From Asparagopsis taxiformis (taxonomy: Eukaryota; Rhodophyta; Florideophyceae; Bonnemaisoniales; Bonnemaisoniaceae): DNA of 64,000 nt. The notes under the pieces are model-generated. The model worked only from the letters and a program-made list of their open reading frames with translations. It had not been told where the DNA came from and did no database searches. The translations under genes were made by a program, and so were the position numbers. How positions within the stretch are numbered: the stretch's first letter is position 1; every line of letters begins with the position of its first letter. Positions 10,801-19,700 of the stretch are shown in pieces. Location: NCBI GenBank assembly GCA_030407315.1, contig JALQPE010001047.1, positions 1 through 64,000 of the forward strand. Direction: 5' to 3'.

Positions 10801-11950
10801 GAGAATGGCAGCCAACCAGCTGCAGCGAACGAGGGCGCATATGCTTGGTTGCATGGACATTTCTGGACAGCACTCCGACGCTCTCGTCAATGGCTACATG
10901 TCCGGTACGGGCATGCCGTATTTCCAGATGTGCAGAGATCAGGTTCGACTGCGCGGATATACTGTGATGCACGGCTTCGCTGACATGCAGTCATTGAGTA
11001 GAAGTGATATTAGAGCCATCGAGAGCAATACCGAGATTGGAGATATGTTCAAGATTCCGGTACAGCAGCTCTTCAACTTCTTCCTCGGAACATGGAATAG
11101 TCGTGGCCCGCATTTCGGCCCCTTGGGTACCGAATCACTGTGGGCTCCTATTCTCAATACGGAGAATGAGGAAGATGTCAGGGGAGAGAAAGATGGAGCT
11201 ACCCGATTCAGTTCCACGCGATACTTGGTCATGGATTGGGTGGAGAAAAATGTGGCAAACACGAAAATTGTGCGGCGCCGAGCTCTCCTAGACACTTGGA
11301 TTGCGCTCCTGGTCCGTATGCTCGGACTGGAGGATGAGCAACTTTCCGGGTGCGCAAACACCGGTGCCCGAACGCTGCACATACCAGCTACTGGTGGGCG
11401 ACTGTTGATTACGGGTGCAAATTGTCCACGGCAGATACCTCATAATGACTTTCCAGTGCCGCATATTTCAGAGAGAAACGAAAAGCTTCCAGGATATTTC
11501 ACGCTAGTCAGTGGCGCCGATCCCTTTCCACTGTGGATCTGTCCATTCTCACACAACTTTGTGTTTGAAACTGCAGACGCAATTCTCACTATGAGTACTG
11601 CACTGCAGATGCGCAAAATCATCATCCCGCCGCACTCCGTTCTGGTAGCCCATGGATTTCTGCAGCATGCAGGCGGTGGCGCCATTGACAGTTTGACCGA
11701 ACACACGAGCACACGCTACCATCTCTATTTTGCGCCAGACTCGCAGCCACTTCCAGGCTCCCTCTTTTTTGCAATGGGAAAGCAATTACAGTTCGATGAG
11801 AATGTTCCACTTTGTAGTGATGGGCCATCAGCAGCAGTACCAAAATCATCTTCTCCTGCAGCAGCGGCGGAGCTCAACTGTCCCCCATATGTATCTGCTT
11901 CACAGCTATCGGTTCCATACAACAACAGTAGCGGTGGACAAAAAATTTAA
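7823..11950 (+). CDS. ParB-like nuclease fold-2OG/Fe(II) dioxygenase fusion protein, copy A
   Basis: The gene encodes 1,375 aa from the ATG at 7823. The same frame is open upstream, but only non-ATG codons precede. After a basic N-terminus (RGRSRRSRKK) and a long low-complexity stretch, residues about 320-445 look like a ParB/Srx-type domain: an ITLRDVSEQHVSALFQNML helix, then DGVHRLLAL at about 431-439 matching the family's G-x-H/R-R signature. A disordered linker (about 715-920) carries polyPro, polyLys and His/Gln runs. Residues about 1035-1320 resemble a double-stranded beta-helix 2-oxoglutarate/Fe(II) oxygenase: IPHNDFP supplies H1207-x-D1209, LQHAGGGA supplies H1282, and TRYHLYF supplies R1298 as the likely 2OG-binding arginine. 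Expected role (inference): DNA-targeted oxygenase, possibly oxidising modified bases. A protein or RNA substrate is equally possible. The dioxygenase call rests on motif spacing, not on a search. Confidence 0.75.
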   Translation: MSRGRSRRSRKKAVYDEDKGANKAEHHHRATLQHLYGKSAAVRGIVPGANVKLFIFINSTAREVGLGSLPDNSGSDALQRKLHNHQLPSTQQHDYVSVRNIHIHSDAANFPYPYNFKGAEGPPGTLGDIYSTGFYAWDTRMMRVAVENRDTDARNGIDSPHDDHDANTRDSQVDKSLNETITVNKTASARRGNNDTKIPQQQQQRDHSQKNRKQLENSICAISSSSTVQDPLDAKNICDGSPIPATETTTSDVTSTAAAVAPGAIAEKQTTSLGKDGCFTTPVGNSNIDASVATMLASVDDARGTSIPTEKFCRTDYEIGTCHLMLDQLAIPGITLRDVSEQHVSALFQNMLENGLSYAAGLITVCILRSNQNGNSKKRRKVDGEDGKQHNSNAAAEARKPPLQLQSLSVLKNCSGRSQTLDHSITATTIDGVHRLLALRRVKVEQHRLAQEDSPDAPRLRWVNLPLRVQYMQRINGEELKLEELMKLGAMMNDTTSIVRKDTDILSVLHSVISLMRCCGEDRSVPAADLRVIDVSKIMRASQFMRFETLSTCSKWARLGKVMLTHPEVWEKLKRLNNIPKRSRLGISHLSSPYLSALDAEALSLLLDSLFAFINPPPTATPRRRSLHSMDDFYNNFALLFESCITTLFRQYGKSLQLSMTAFLGVSIPAPRNRTRTIREEFIHNVIQFVTTDGEKARLREEGMRRARCNRLQVRIANHFKPPPPPPPQQPLQNEQEIIEKKKRHHTQHQQKEKMEKKRKSASIFPPPMMITRKGIAPTNQQADMSVHDEEDHQQKQSNKKKKQNRLDDIVSADKHDAQTTQPGLLPPPPTPSAPPPPPPPTLNDPSAAAARKSPNGKALHSRRSRRPPSSAGPKLDSKGYIVPEETEDGGSYDDSVNPLPLSGVRPMVCSNRSSNGKSAKSLPAYSASEIALCRRLASMTPDTLRSLILQDETHIREVDMAQVLRGIYIPPNHRAHEFVSIVDIFAMNLCAWRMAANQLQRTRAHMLGCMDISGQHSDALVNGYMSGTGMPYFQMCRDQVRLRGYTVMHGFADMQSLSRSDIRAIESNTEIGDMFKIPVQQLFNFFLGTWNSRGPHFGPLGTESLWAPILNTENEEDVRGEKDGATRFSSTRYLVMDWVEKNVANTKIVRRRALLDTWIALLVRMLGLEDEQLSGCANTGARTLHIPATGGRLLITGANCPRQIPHNDFPVPHISERNEKLPGYFTLVSGADPFPLWICPFSHNFVFETADAILTMSTALQMRKIIIPPHSVLVAHGFLQHAGGGAIDSLTEHTSTRYHLYFAPDSQPLPGSLFFAMGKQLQFDENVPLCSDGPSAAVPKSSSPAAAAELNCPPYVSASQLSVPYNNSSGGQKI

Positions 11951-12344
11951 AGGATATCAACATGTTTGGTGGCTGTGTAAAACTAAAAAATGCTGCCGCC
12001 GCAAATTATTATTTCATAACAACAGTTCAGCTCTGCATACATGTAGATGAAACGGAAACACATATTTCTCCACGGTCGAAGAGTTACCTTCCTCCCTCGT
12101 TCTGTATGAACAGCTAGAGCATTCTCTCACTCACTCGCCGATTCACTGAGATTTAGTTTCTACGACATGTTCTTCCTGTTCCCATCAGCGACGTATGGGT
12201 CCCTAAAATACTGTCTGTCTTTGAAAAAGAGATAGTGTCCATAACAGCAGCCATTCTGCTAGTGGCTCACTCCCAAGCTGGCTGCCAGGCCGCCGAGTGA
12301 TACCTACCACGCCAATCTGCAGGCCGAGGGCTGCATGCAGCGTC

Positions 12345-12352
12345 GGACTTGC
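12345..12352 (+). repeat. Outlying GGACTTGC motif
   Basis: This is a single upstream copy of the 8-bp motif that clusters at 13156-13255. It sits beside a short inverted context (CGGACTTGCAATCCG). Significance alone is low. Confidence 0.3.
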
Positions 12353-12549
12353 AATCCGTGGGGGATAAAATGTATGATAAATCGACTGTAATTTACGCAA
12401 GAAACATATATTTCCCGTGCACCAATCACACGTGTTTTGACACGTGCGACCGTCTGACACTAACCAAATGGGTGCCACCGTTCAAGTGGCAACGCTTTGA
12501 GTGTTTTGGCAGTAGCTAAGCAGTGCCATAACAGATAACAGGTCATTTC

Positions 12550-12597
12550 AATTTTGATTGAATTATAATCAAAATTTACATGCTCCCTTGCATGTAA
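12550..12597. repeat. Two adjacent perfect hairpins upstream of iterons, copy A
   Basis: AATTTTGATT (12550-12559) pairs perfectly with AATCAAAATT (12567-12576). Directly after it, TTACATG (12576-12582) pairs with CATGTAA (12591-12597) around an 8-nt loop. The first is AT-rich. They lie about 95 bp before the 18-bp iterons. Together they look like an origin- or recombinase-binding region; that role is inference. Confidence 0.6.
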
Positions 12598-12690
12598 ACA
12601 TGCAATTTCCTTGGAAAACAGAAAACCCTGCGGCTTCGTCTATCCGTCCGCCCAACAGTGCCCATCGGATAGGTATCCTCTGCGGATCCA

Positions 12691-12866
12691 GCGTACACTG
12701 TTGGAATAGCGTACACTGCTGGACTAGTTTACACTGTTGGACTAGTGTACACTGTTGGACTAGTGTAAACTGTTGGAATAGTGTACACTGTTGGACTAGT
12801 GTACACCGTTGGAATAGTGTACACTGTGAAGCTGGTGTATTCTGACAGCTCAGTGTACACTCCGCC
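12691..12866 (+). repeat. 18-bp iteron array (about ten units), copy A
   Basis: Head-to-tail 18-bp units follow the consensus GTGTACACTGTTGGACTA. The first eight are clear and the last two decay. Each unit begins with the palindrome GTGTACAC. Regular phasing and a palindromic half suggest repeated protein-binding sites. A small open frame crosses it (six-residue SVHCWN-type repeats), but this is a by-product of an 18-bp period and I do not call it a gene. Confidence 0.8.
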
Positions 12867-13155
12867 TACAATCTAGCTTCTATGCGCCATGCTCTACACT
12901 GGTACACTGAGGCATATCATGTTGGCAAACAGATTACCACACAATGCTGTGAGTAGTGTCAAGGGTCTGACAGACTACATGCAGCTAGTCATGGAACACT
13001 GCTGTGCGCAGTTTGGCTCGCGCATTGATACAGCTTCAGAAATTAAGCGAGCTGCTACAGGCTACCCTTACTGGTCATCACCCTGCAATCTCCAGTCAGT
13101 CAGCGAGTCAGTCATTTAGTGTACCTTGCGTGAGATCTGCTTGTCAGACGCCACC

Positions 13156-13255
13156 GGACTTGCAATTCTATTGGCTCACACTGCAGCGGACTTACGATTC
13201 AGGTAAGGTTATCATGCGTCTACAGTGGACTTGCATGGTTGAGCTCCGGACTTGC
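13156..13255 (+). repeat. Cluster of GGACTTGC short direct repeats, copy A
   Basis: The motif GGACTTGC or GGACTTAC occurs at 13156, 13188, 13227 and 13248, each preceded by a C, G or T rich base pair. Spacings are 32, 39 and 21 bp. It lies about 100 bp before the 52-bp att-like repeat, whose core contains GGACTTTGG. It could be accessory recombinase-binding sites; evidence is weak. Confidence 0.35.
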
Positions 13256-13358
13256 GTTTTCAAAAATTCTACAAATTTTTCTGGCCTCGCCTCATGTATA
13301 AAATTTTGCAGATTCTATGTCAGCCAACCGGAATTGGCTACGACTGACATCCGATTGC

Positions 13359-13410
13359 ACTACAATGTACCGGGCCTGGACTTTGGCCCCGGGATAGAAT
13401 AGTATAAGAA
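13359..13410 (+). repeat. 52-bp att-like direct repeat, site 2 of copy A
   Basis: This is the second copy of the repeat at 2741-2792, in direct orientation (50/52 identical). It lies 1.4 kb after the ParB-dioxygenase stop and closes the 10.7-kb block that holds the two modifying-enzyme genes. The inverted core around TGGACTTT is conserved. Confidence 0.55.
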
Positions 13411-13803
13411 CGTAGATTGCCACTTACACTCGTGAAATATTTCATTTAATTTCATAATCCCCTAATCGACTGCCTGCCCTCCATCGGCATGAGGAATGAA
13501 GGCCGACAGGGCACAGGGAAAGCTTTCCATGCCAGCATTGTCATTGCCGTTGCAACAGTTAGCTAATGCGATCTTCTGCACACAAATGCTGTCAGCATCT
13601 TCAGCGTCGCATGGAATGCTCAAGTCAAATTGATTTTAATGCCAGTGCTAACGCTCACGACTAGGCGGATATGCATAGGCCCATTTTCCCCACCGCCGGC
13701 CTAGCTGTCTACGTATTCCTCTCCCGCGTGTAATGCCCCATCCCACTGCCGTGGGCCAGCTGCAGTTCCTAGCCTGTACCCAAACACAAACACACAGAAG
13801 CAA

Positions 13804-14207
13804 AGTCCATGGTTCACATCTTCCCCTCTGTTCACCCAAGTCCATGGCCCGGTTCTTTACCCTCTGTTCACCCAAGTCCATGGCCCGGCTCTCCCTCTCT
13901 GTTCACCCAAGTCCATGGCCCGGCTCTCCCTCTCTGTTCACCCAAGTCCATGGCCCGGCTCTCCCTCTCTGTTCACCCAAGTCCATGGCCCGGCTCTCCC
14001 TCTCTGTTCACCCAAGTCCATGGCCCGGCTCTCCCTCTCTGTTCACCCAAGTCCATGGCCCGGTTCTTTACCCTCTGTTCACCCAAGTCCATGGCCCGGC
14101 TCTCCCTCTCTGTTCACCCAAGTCCATGGCCCGGTTCTTTACCCTCTGTTCACCCAAGTCCATGGCCCAGCTCTTTACCCTCTGTTCACCCAAGTCCATG
14201 GCCCAGT
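13804..14207 (+). repeat. 35-bp minisatellite, 12 units, copy A
   Basis: Twelve units begin with AGTCCATGGCCC and end in CTGTTCACCC, in two main variants (GGCTCTCCCTCT and GGTTCTTTACCCT). Because 35 is not a multiple of three, all three + frames stay open and give repetitive peptides, which are not genes. Copy C has about nine units, so the array varies in length or is mis-assembled. Confidence 0.9.
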
Positions 14208-16721
14208 GACTCTGCAGCATTCATTCACCACTGAATGCTCTAGCGAAATTCTATCCATTAGTAAAAGTGCGTGGTAAGCAGAGGTCACCAATCTACAGTT
14301 CAGCACCGTTTCAACGTACACCGTTTGTATTGTATGTGTGTCTATTCCACACAGACTAGGACAGCTCTTACTTAGCTCACTACTGCTACGCATCAATCGT
14401 TTCTCTCATTTGGTCTACCAAATTATGAGATAGTGCAGTACAATCTCACAAGGAAACACAGTGCTACAATGCTCTTTCCACTGCCTTCCATTCACTATTT
14501 TAGAGATATAGCTGTACTTGCACTTGCAAAACTAGTTTCTCTGTTTAAACAGAGGGGTAGTGCATATTCACTCAATCTCAACACCATGGGCTTATCGCCA
14601 GCTCGAGAGAGGATCCTCTTTGTGCAGATTCAAAGTTTCATAGTATTATCCACACATGGTAACGAGTCTATGACGTGAAGGCTTGACGTCATACATGCAA
14701 CTGCACACTGCACGAGTACTTTCCATCATTCCATTCATTAATTCATGCATCTGTGCATCTTTTAGTCGCCAAATCATCCACCGGGCAATGTGCAGAGCTG
14801 ATTTGGCAGAATCCTACCCGTTGCTAGCATGGATTTTCTCCAATAAAATGGGATACTCCTCGTCCTACCCAATCTATTACAGTGTTTTGATTACGACCAT
14901 GATCTGATACTACTATTTGCGGTAAGCAAATTTCATCCGCATTTTGCAATCAATTTCGCCGACCTTCATCCCGTGATACTATTATGGACACCGCCGGTCA
15001 GGTCTCATTCTGGACACTTCATCAGTCACATCACTCGCACCCAATTGGCCAGGCCACCGCCGTAAAGATCAAATCAAAATTTTAAATGTGGTTTGGTGTC
15101 CTGATATATCATCGGCCTGATCTGCAATATTCCTCAAGTCTACCGCCTGCATGCCTACCTACCTTTCTATCTAATCCCCTAATCAAACCAGAGAATCCAT
15201 CGACGCACTCATAATGCATCCAGCATGCAACATATATGATGATATGGTGAACACGCGCGCGCGCGCGCGCGCAAGTTTCGAGCTCACAGCCAGACAAATC
15301 ACATCCCGTTCATTTCTATCTTCTGACCGGGTTTCTGGACCAAGCATCCATGGATATTGCTGGACGCAACGACAATCTCAAATGAGATTGCAATCAGTAT
15401 TATATGTGACCCGTACACAACATGAAATCAGTCTTTCAATCATGCTGTTTCTGGGCGACTGCAGCCAAAAATATCATTCCTTCTTCCACCTCCTTAATTG
15501 TCCTGGATATATTGGCTTCGCAGAAATCCCCTAAAATCCCCACATTCATGCACGCAACCCCTTGTGGCAGCGCATAAGGCAAATTGACTGTCTGCTAGCA
15601 ATCCAGTACAACAAATACTACGTCACGCCATTTGCTTTGCAGTCATAGGTTGGTCCAGCTGCTAAATTGGCAGTTTCAAACTACACAAACCGTATGGTTC
15701 CTGTGGTGGTTTGAATCTGCCAAGTCAGCAGCAATATTGATCTCTGGTAAGTTTTATGCGCACATATATATCAGTATCCATGGTTCTACCATTAACTCTA
15801 TGACGTTTCAACTACATGCAGTGGATCAACCGTTCTGGCGACATTTCGGAAGAGCTCTGCGTCTACTGTAAACTATCCAAACTATATTCGTCATCTAATT
15901 TCGTTCATTTCTGGGTTCCATTAACAGAACCGTTCATTTCCATACTGCTCCCAGTCCACGTTTGATTGATCGAAAAGCCACTCTATCGCTCAGAACAATC
16001 CATTATTGTTGGATATATATAGAGCAAAAAATAACAGTTACAGTACTCAAGGTCCTGCAAGTACTATTTCCACGTGCTGACAACAATACTATTGCTGTCT
16101 CCGCGATTAATCGCCCAGCACGGTATGAGAGGCAGAGCTTCTCCACGTTGCCTAGTCGACAGTCTACGTCATACTGTGTAAAACTGCTCTACATGTCCTA
16201 ATTGCACTTTTCATATCTGTTTCTGTCCGATTTTTGCCTTTCGTAACGATTATCAACAATCAATCCCGTCACGGCCATGTGCTCAATCATAATCCCCAAA
16301 GCCCAAAAACTCCTGGGTGATCTTTGAAATCACATGGTGTCATTGTATGCCATATCAACAACGTTTAATTTGTTATATTCCGAAAACTCCATAGTGAGCT
16401 CCAATTCACCAAGTTCAGGTCAAGGATTATTGGTATGCATGGTTCATCTGGCACACCAGTAAACATCGACATGCAAGTGTTTCTTCGCCCAATCCGTTGG
16501 CACGTTCAGCTGCTATCTGGTTTCCACTCCCAGTCAATGTATCTATCTAACTAACTATCTATCTATCTATCTGTGAGGCGACCAGCCAGTTACGAGCAAA
16601 AACACCATACTGGAAGAGTTCAACGGCTTCAGATGAGTTTTGCAACACAGTTTTCTGCTCCATCGCCCAATCCCCCGTGTTGTTCCGAGCGCAGAAGACC
16701 AGCATTTAAGCGCGCATCGCA
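14208..16721. other. Non-coding tail and upstream region of the recombinase gene, copy A/B junction
   Basis: About 2.5 kb without a convincing gene. It holds an alternating (CG)n run at 15254-15272, a CTAT/CTAA simple run at about 16541-16571, and presumably the promoter of the recombinase gene. A TATATATA stretch lies near 16013, but its link to a start site is not shown. The position equivalent to 14262-14263 (TA) is the empty target site of the 11.9-kb insertion found in copy C. Confidence 0.6.
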
Positions 16722-19700
16722 ATGGACTGCTCGTCAGAATTTTTCCAACTGCTCACAGCAACGACAAAGCCCCTCCCGCACCAAAGCAACACACACACAT
16801 CACACACATCTCACAACGAAATCCCCTCAATCCCCTACACTTTCCATCTTCTCAAACACCAGACTACGACCAGTCTATCAACAGTATTACTGACACAAGC
16901 CAACGGTCGGCCAATTCGAAGCTTAAAGGTAACGATGGAACAGCCACAGCGATCTTTTCGCACAAATCATTCCCATATCCACTACAACATTCTTCTCGAC
17001 CTCGCACTGTGCAGCCATGAGAAGTGTGGTCATGCACTAAAACTTTCCACTGTTTCGCGCCACCTCAGACAAGTCCACAACGAGTCTGCGCAAGCTGCTG
17101 CAGCGTTTCAGGCTGAAATAAGGAAAACTCAAAAATCTGATTATATTCCTGATACCAAACTTCCTCTTCGAGGCCGCTACCTCAACGCCGGTAAAGCGCA
17201 GCAGTCCCACCAAGAGTCAGATCATATGCTGTTTGCACTCCCATTTCTGCCAGTCCAAACGTGTTACAAGTGCCAACGATGCTTCAAAATTCATCGGACA
17301 ATAGAGTCTGCAAAGAGGAATTGTCACGGTTGTACTACTGGTACTCATGTTAACCGTTCTATTCTCAATGAGCCTGCTGTGCAAGCGATGGCGGCAGAAG
17401 CAGTAAATGGTAATGCTGCTCAAAATTTCATGGCTATAAAGGCACAAACAATTTTTGGCGGAAAGAAATCAGCTCTATTCCAGGTCCTAGATGATTCGGC
17501 CGTCGACCAAAACATTGCAGCAATTCTGCGAGCGCAAGAAGGATCTCCTCCGGCTGCTCCAGCAGCAGACCTCCTACGTGGCATGAATACTGACGTCACA
17601 CATCTCGACGCTTTCCTCTCCGAGTCCAGATTTGATGCGCTCCTGGCGAGCAATCAACTTCCGATGCCCCAAGCATATGCTGCTGCTGCATGGATCTCCA
17701 CGCCGGTTGCAACCGCTATCAGACGTCTCTTGGCTGCATACATTACCACTGCACAAAAGCTCTGTGCCGGCAACGTATACATCAAATCCCACACGTTTCT
17801 TGGACACCCTGTGCGACTAGCATTAACGCCAGAAACGTGCGATAAATACTCTTCTCATGTGTCACGCCTGCTGACATTTGCCATGCACCTGGTCTCAACC
17901 ACAGCTGATACTACTGCCAGCGAGTCGGCAGAGGAAAATCAGCCCTGGAAAGAGGTTATCACAGAGGAACAAAGAGAGCTCATCAAAAGTCTTGAGAACA
18001 AAATGCGCAACGGTGGTAAAAATTGCCGCCCTGGTAGTGGAAAATACACTGATGATGATGATGGTATTGGTGGGAGCACATTGCAAAAATCTCAACTATC
18101 ACGCCCTATTGCCACACTACACCGCTTCTTGCGGTCTGTGCTGTTTGATTCTTCACTTGCATCAAATAGGCTCATGCCATTGTTTGTAGCATGCACTGCT
18201 GTTCGGAGCAGCAATCACAGCCCGCAGAAAACATTTCGTTTCGCCACTGCCTCGGAAACGTCTCCTATTCTCGCCGCTATAAAGTATATGGCAAAAGTGT
18301 TCGTTGTCAATCATGTTTACGGTGGCCTAGAAAATGATCAGAGCCCCGAAAACACCAGCACCGATGTTCAAGCGGCTTGGGCTTGGGTACAGCACTGTAC
18401 GTCGTCAAATGCGGACACTGGCATCATGTACATTTCCAACACACTGGCAAATTGCCATAGGCTGGCTCCAGCCGAGGGTCACCACATTCGATTCGTTATA
18501 TGCCCGCTCCACAAGTGGTGCGGCCTTGTAGACGGGGTCGAGCTCTCACTGCAGCATCTGGGACAGCGGATTGGGGTACTGCAGGATAGTGCCTGGAAAC
18601 TGATACACACACATCTCCTATTCGGTCTCAAGATATCCAATGACTTTTGGAGCCTTTGCCACCAGCTGCAGGACATAATGTCAGATCGCACAGCGGGTCA
18701 TTGGTTTGCTATGCATCCTTCAAACTATGACATGGTCACCAAGTGGAGAAATGCCTACCTCATTCATGTACAGCCCCAGCTATTCTGCAGAAACCCTGAT
18801 GTTAGTGGTGATGGTCATGATGATGATGATGATGATGATGATGATGTTGCCCAAATGCATCCCACAGCTGTGCGCAAGTTCCTGCATCACTGCCAGAGTC
18901 TGCAGTCACTAATTTACACTCTGATACAGCTCACATCTGGTGGCCCAGCGCGCGCATCCGAGTATGCACCTCTGCAAGTTCGCAATACAACAACAACCGC
19001 ACGCCACATATACGTTTCGCAAGGGCAGATTCTCACGATCCAGTCGTATCATAAAGGAAGGACTATGGAGGATGGTTTGGGAAAGCCGGTAGCACGATTC
19101 CCAGACTCTGTTTCTTCCGGCATTCTGCTCGTTTATTTGGTGCTCATACGTCCTATCGAACTATTAGCAACTGGAATGATGGAAAAACATACCCAACAGC
19201 AGCAGCAGCAGCGGAAGAAGAAGAAGAAAGAGTATCCTGGTTCTCGCACTGTTTCTGCGGCGGATATGGACCGTGAGGATGACAAACAAGATGAAACCAA
19301 TGGTGATGAAGATACAGGAAAGCATAGAGACTTTTTATTTAGACACTCTACTTTCGTATGCTCACCAGCACAGCTCCGGGAGCGATTCAGTTCACTGATG
19401 GAAACTGTGGACATACCATTGGGAACAGTGCAGTATCGCCACTGGTACAGCGCTGCTGTGAAGCATTTCATTCCCTCCATTCTAGCTGCTGCAGATACAG
19501 ATCGAGATGAACGTGGCATTGAGAATGTATCAAACGTAGTACAACTGCATAGGCAGAGCGGCCACACAGAGGCTACAGCCAATCAGAGGTACGGCGTTTC
19601 CACAGGAGATATTTCGCACATGACTGGTACACAGCTGCACATGTTCCGAGCAGCTAGTGAGATCTGGCATCGCGCATTGGGACTTCGTACCGGTCCTGCT

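Noticed and set aside
12558..12845. Open frame of 95 aa with SVHCWN-type repeats
   Set aside because: It starts inside a hairpin and its periodicity follows directly from the 18-bp iterons; no independent coding sign.
12691..12866. CRISPR-like array
   Set aside because: Units are contiguous 18-bp repeats with no spacers, in eukaryotic sequence without cas genes.
13733..14277. Overlapping repetitive open frames (up to 158 aa) in the minisatellite
   Set aside because: A 35-bp unit without stops opens all three frames at once; repetitive peptides in every frame argue against coding.
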